A stretch of 64,000 nucleotides of DNA from Marinicella algicola (lineage in GTDB: Bacteria > Pseudomonadota > Gammaproteobacteria > Xanthomonadales > Marinicellaceae). Position numbers and translations under genes: made by a program. The stretch spans positions 1,552,501 to 1,616,500 of the forward strand of contig NZ_JAQOMR010000001.1 in the NCBI RefSeq assembly GCF_028401385.1. Reading direction: 5' to 3'. Below, one piece after another: positions 60,610-64,000 of this stretch. Under the pieces are notes generated by a model. That model did not search any database, had not been told where the DNA came from, and saw only the letters and a program-made list of their open reading frames with translations. The first letter of the stretch is position 1, and each line of letters opens with the position of its first letter.

Positions 60610-60679
60610 GTGTTCCGTCTCCCTTCCTCACTCGATGTTGAAGCAGGCCGTTGAGGCCCGCTCCGTCACCATAAAGGAA

Positions 60680-62125
60680 TCAGGCGTTCAATGCACGTCC
60701 GTAAGCGTCCAGCACACTTTCCTTCATCATTTCGGAAAGCGTGGGGTGCGGGAAGATGGTGTGCATCAACTCTTCTTCGGTGGTCTCAAGGTTCATCGCA
60801 ACGACAAAACCTTCGATCAGCTCCGTCACTTCGGCGCCGACCATATGGGCGCCCAGAAGCTCGCCGGTCTTCTTGTCGAACACGGTCTTGACCATGCCCT
60901 GATCCTCGCCAAGCGCGACGGCCTTGCCATTGGCAACGAAGCTGTAGCGACCGACGCGGACGTCATAACCAGCTTCCTTGGCCTTCGCTTCCGTCAGTCC
61001 GACCGAAGCGACCTGCGGGTTGCAATAGGTGCAACCGGGAACCTTCAGCTTGTCGAGCGGATGGACGTTCTTTTCGCCCGCCAGCTTCTCGACGCAGATC
61101 ACGGCTTCATGCTCGGCCTTGTGGGCGAGCATCGGCGGGCCTGCGACATCGCCGATCGCGTAAATGCCATCGACATTGGTCTTGCAGTAATCGTCGATGA
61201 CGATGCAGCCGCGATCAGTCTTGATGCCGAGCTTTTCGAGCCCGATATTCTCGATATTGCCCTGAACGCCGACGGCCGAGATCATCCGGTCTGCGGTGAT
61301 CTTCTGGACCTTGCCATCCTTGGTCTCGACATGGGCGGTGATGTTGTCGCTGCCCTTTTCGACCTTGGCCACCTTGGCTTCCAGCATGATCTTGATGCCG
61401 CGTTTCTCAAGCCGCTTCTGCGCAAATTTGCCGATCTCGGCATCCTCGACTGGCATCACCTGCTTCATCACCTCGACCACCGTAACCTCGACACCGAGCG
61501 AACGGTAGAACGAGGCGAACTCGATGCCGATGGCACCGGAACCCATGACCAGCAGCGATTTCGGCAGCTTTGCCGGTTTCAGCGCGTCGAAATAGGTCCA
61601 GATCAACTTGCCGTCAGGCTCGATACCGGGCAGCGCGCGCGGACGCGCACCGGTCGCGACGATGATGTGCTTGGCCGAATAGGTACCGGCGCCAAGCGCA
61701 TTCTTCGGCTTCGGCGCCTGCGGCTCGACAATCTTCTTCTTCACGTCGGAAACGGTGACTTCACCGGGCTTCGACAGCGTTGCCTCGCCCCAGATGATGT
61801 CAACCTTGTTCTTCTTCATCAAAAAGCCGACACCGGCATTCATACGCTCGGCGATCCCGCGCGAACGCTTGACGATCGCCTCAAGGTCAGCCTTGACCGA
61901 GCCATCGACGGACAGGCCGTATTCCTTGGCGTGGCTGGTGAAATCGAGGATTTCAGCCGAACGCAGCAAAGCCTTGGTGGGAATGCAGCCCCAGTTGGAG
62001 CAGATACCAGCCATATGCTCGCGTTCGACAACGGCGGTCTTCAGGCCAAGCTGCGCTGCCCGGATTGCAGCGATATAGCCGCCAGGACCGGCGCCGATGA
62101 CGAGGACATCATAGTTCTGGGACAC
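60680..62125 (-). CDS. lpdA: Dihydrolipoamide dehydrogenase (E3)
   Basis: About 481 residues. GTG 62125 is favoured over ATG 62134 because AAGGAG sits nine bases before the GTG but directly against the ATG. FAD motif YDVLVIGAGPGGYIAAIRA, redox-active disulfide ICSNWGCIPTKALL and NAD motif LLVMGSGAIGIEFASFYRSLG are present, with the catalytic His-Glu in MHTIFPHPTLSEMMKE. It reoxidises the lipoamide of the pyruvate dehydrogenase complex. The Asn-Trp variant of the disulfide motif is usual for PDH-linked E3 of rhizobia. No indel. Confidence 0.93.
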   Translation of the reverse strand: MSQNYDVLVIGAGPGGYIAAIRAAQLGLKTAVVEREHMAGICSNWGCIPTKALLRSAEILDFTSHAKEYGLSVDGSVKADLEAIVKRSRGIAERMNAGVGFLMKKNKVDIIWGEATLSKPGEVTVSDVKKKIVEPQAPKPKNALGAGTYSAKHIIVATGARPRALPGIEPDGKLIWTYFDALKPAKLPKSLLVMGSGAIGIEFASFYRSLGVEVTVVEVMKQVMPVEDAEIGKFAQKRLEKRGIKIMLEAKVAKVEKGSDNITAHVETKDGKVQKITADRMISAVGVQGNIENIGLEKLGIKTDRGCIVIDDYCKTNVDGIYAIGDVAGPPMLAHKAEHEAVICVEKLAGEKNVHPLDKLKVPGCTYCNPQVASVGLTEAKAKEAGYDVRVGRYSFVANGKAVALGEDQGMVKTVFDKKTGELLGAHMVGAEVTELIEGFVVAMNLETTEEELMHTIFPHPTLSEMMKESVLDAYGRALNA

Positions 62126-62197
62126 GGGGCTCATCTCCTTTGCAAAGGAACCGGGCGGCAAGGCCTGCCCGGCCCAATTTTGGGGATGCCGCGTCGT

Positions 62198-62434
62198 TTA
62201 GGCTGACAGCATCCCGTAGATTTCATCTTTCAGAACCATCCTCCGCTTGCGCAGGTCTTCCATATGCGCATCGTCAGTCGGCTCGATCTTTGTTTCCGCA
62301 CGATGAACCGCACGGTTTACCTCGTGATACTCATCGATGAGTTTGGCAAAATGCGCATCCTCAACTTTCAGAGTGTGCATCTTTTCAACGTAGTCGGGGA
62401 ATTCATCGGCCAGTTCATGCGGTGTATTCGACAT
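62198..62434 (-). CDS. DUF465 (YdcH family) protein
   Basis: 78 residues from ATG 62434, with AGGAGG about eight bases upstream. All-helical and charged; HELADEFPDYVEKMHTLKVED, then FAKLIDEYHEVNRAVHRAE and LRKRRMVLKDEIYGML show the family coiled-coil pattern. Function unknown; small proteins of this family are widespread in Proteobacteria. It lies between the SGNH hydrolase and lpd, same strand. Confidence 0.88.
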   Translation of the reverse strand: MSNTPHELADEFPDYVEKMHTLKVEDAHFAKLIDEYHEVNRAVHRAETKIEPTDDAHMEDLRKRRMVLKDEIYGMLSA

Positions 62435-62522
62435 TGGATATGTCCTCCTGTGATTGAAGCTTATATCCAACGCTAAGCTTTGCCGCACCCCGCTCCTTGA
62501 TTTCTGTCAAACCTGCTATCGA

Positions 62523-63160
62523 TCACAGTCCAAGCATCATCCGAACCATAGGCTCGAGGCCGCGGCCTATCGCCCGCGTATTTTCAGCATCAAGGTGAAC
62601 GCCATCAATCGGGCTTGCCTTGGCCACTGATGCTGCATCGTAGAACCCGCATCCCAGATCATCGGCGATTTCACTGTAGTAGGTCGACAGCATCTGTGAC
62701 TGCTCCACGATACCCGCGAGAAACCCCATGCCTGTGTCATTCGCTGTAGGCACGGCATGCGGCGGCGAAACCACCAGAATGTCCGGCGCATCGTCACCGA
62801 AGGCATAGGGATGCCAACGGATAATCTCGATAAGACGCTTCAGGCCGCTGCGGGAGGCGAACGCGCCGCCTCCGGTAAAGGGTTTCAGGTCATTGGTGCC
62901 GAGCATGATGATGACGAGATCAAGCGGGGTGTGACTGGCCAGCAAGGTGGGCAGAATGCGCGCACCGTTTCGATCAGCCTCAGCTGTATGATCATCAAAG
63001 GCGGTTGTGCGGCCGCCAAGCGCCTCGGAAAGGACGTCAACGCCCTCCCCCAAAGCCTTCTGCAGCACCATCGGCCACCGGGCCTCGTGGGCATGCCGGC
63101 CGTCTCCAGCCGGATCGTGCCCGAAAGTCAGGAATCGCCATAGCAAAGAACCGTTTTCAT
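62523..63160 (-). CDS. SGNH/GDSL-family hydrolase (frameshift in sequence)
   Basis: About 212 residues. ATG 63160 gives MKTVLCYGDSLT; one C must be added (GG 63131-63132 on the + strand should be GGG) to continue FGHDPAGDGRHAHEARWP. The catalytic Ser is then in block I GDSLTFG, with Gly in EALGGRTT, Asn in IMLGTNDLK (block III) and the Asp/His pair in DGVHLDAE. Likely an esterase or lipase-like arylesterase; the substrate is unknown. No signal peptide, so cytoplasmic. It lies between pdhC and DUF465, as in other rhizobia. Confidence 0.87.
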
Positions 63161-63185
63161 TGCGCATCATCCCTGCATGAGGCCA

Positions 63186-64000
63186 TCAGACCAGCATCGA
63201 CATCGGGTTTTCGATATAGCCCCTGAACGATGCCAACACATGGGCTGCCAGTGCGCCGTCAACGCAGCGGTGATCGGTCGACAGTGTGACCGACATGACC
63301 GTTGCAATGGTGATCTCGTCGTTCTTGACCACAGCGCGCTTTTCGCCCGCACCAACGGCGAGGATCGAGGCGTGCGGCGGATTGACGACGGCGGCAAAGT
63401 CCTTGACGCCCATCATGCCCATATTGGAGACCGCAGTGGTTCCGCCCTGATACTCAGCTGGCTTCAGCTTTTTCTCCTTGGCGCGCTTGCCCATATCCTT
63501 CATTTCGTTGGAGATGACGGAAAGCGGCTTTTCCTCGGCCTTGCGGATGATCGGCGTGATCAGACCGCCCGGAATGAAACGGCAACGCCGACATCGACAT
63601 GCTTGTGAACAACCATATTGCTATCGGTCCAGGAAACATTGGCCTCCGGCACATCGCGCAGCGCCAGCGCCATGGCCTTGATCACCATGTCGTTGACCGA
63701 CAGCTTGTAGACCGGCTTTTCGTCCCTGACGGGAGCCGCCTTGTTAAGCTGGCTCCTGAGCGCCAGCAGTGCGTCCAGCTCGCAATCCACAGTCACATAG
63801 AAATGCGGGATGGTCTGCTTCGATTCGACGAGGCGCTTGGCAATCGTCTTGCGCATGCCATCATGTGGCACCAGCTCGTAGGAGCCTTCCTCGAACAGCT
63901 TGAGAACGGCCTCTTCCGACTGCCCCTGCGGGATCGGGGCGGCAGGAGCCTTGTCGCCGGCGGGCGCTTCCGACTTCGGCGCAGCCTTGCCGACACCGTC
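63186..64000 (-). CDS. pdhC: Pyruvate dehydrogenase E2, dihydrolipoamide acetyltransferase, C-terminal part (frameshift in sequence)
   Basis: The gene continues past the window edge. Present are the end of the peripheral-subunit/linker region (alanine-proline rich, before VPHDGMRKTIAKRLVESKQTI) and most of the catalytic acetyltransferase domain. The active site DHRCVDGALAAHVLASF is near the end, stopping at 63186. An indel near 63575 separates HVDVGVAVS from GGLITPIIRKAEEKPLSV. It transfers acetyl groups from lipoamide to CoA in the PDH complex. The E1 genes should lie beyond 64000. Confidence 0.92.

Noticed and set aside
1..64000. tRNA, rRNA, CRISPR array, prophage or conjugation genes
   Set aside because: None was recognised anywhere in the window by reading; a dedicated covariance-model search would be needed to exclude small RNAs.

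Overview
The window is about 60% GC and carries gene orders typical of Alphaproteobacteria of the Rhizobiales, most like Rhizobiaceae or close relatives: dusB-ntrB-ntrC-ntrY-ntrX-trkA-hfq-hflX, cysG-DUF2849-cysI-DUF934 near fpr, cysS-GFA-cimA, an ECF11/ChrR locus, and pdhC-SGNH hydrolase-DUF465-lpd-lipA-ratA. The genus cannot be fixed by reading alone. No rRNA, tRNA or CRISPR array was recognised.

Layout. 1-3309: end of a polyamine-type ABC importer (binding protein, two permeases). 3335-10016: a putative singlet-oxygen/photo-oxidative lipid module: DUF1295 enzyme and a membrane protein on +, converging on a translationally coupled FAD oxidoreductase-DUF1365-cyclopropane synthase operon on -, which diverges from an ECF sigma factor, its ChrR anti-sigma factor and DUF2177. 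10082-13425: IMPACT-family protein, small lipoprotein, AbrB-family membrane protein, choloylglycine-hydrolase-like enzyme. 13426-15890: an AT-richer island where a complete IS5-type element (TTA duplication, matching inverted repeats) splits a small gene, followed by an Omp25/31-like porin. 16106-20720: cysS-GFA-cimA overlapping operon and a RarD-type permease. 20837-21538: SnoaL-like gene abutting a truncated LysR gene. 21874-30007: Gfo/Idh/MocA oxidoreductase, a very large GAF-PAS-GGDEF-EAL protein, a type I murB and a hydroxypyruvate-isomerase-like gene. 30913-33979: pyruvate formate-lyase and its activase. 34265-38258: IalB-family protein and a MacAB-type exporter. 38339-43225: ferredoxin-NADP reductase and assimilatory sulfite reduction/siroheme synthesis. 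43444-45757: deaminase, mazG, MerR regulator with carboxymuconolactone-decarboxylase-like partner. 45746-56394: hflX-hfq-trkA-ntrXYCB-dusB. 56550-64000: ispDF, pncC, and on the other strand ratA, a P-loop kinase, lipA, a GlsB-like protein, lpd, DUF465, an SGNH hydrolase and partial pdhC.

The most important general observation is technical. About 30 genes, many essential or highly conserved, are broken by single-base indels, most often one base missing from a C/G or A/T homopolymer, and the conserved protein continues in the next frame. This looks like uncorrected sequencing error rather than decay, so these genes are annotated as intact CDS spanning the correction. Only the IS-interrupted gene and the LysR remnant are treated as truly broken.

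Biologically the window combines nitrogen control (ntrBC, ntrYX), sulfur assimilation, oxidative-stress lipid remodelling and a fermentative pflBA pair unusual for this kind of organism. Several mRNA hairpins cover ribosome-binding sites (3335-3377, 59266-59289) and many genes are coupled through ATGA/GTGA overlaps.
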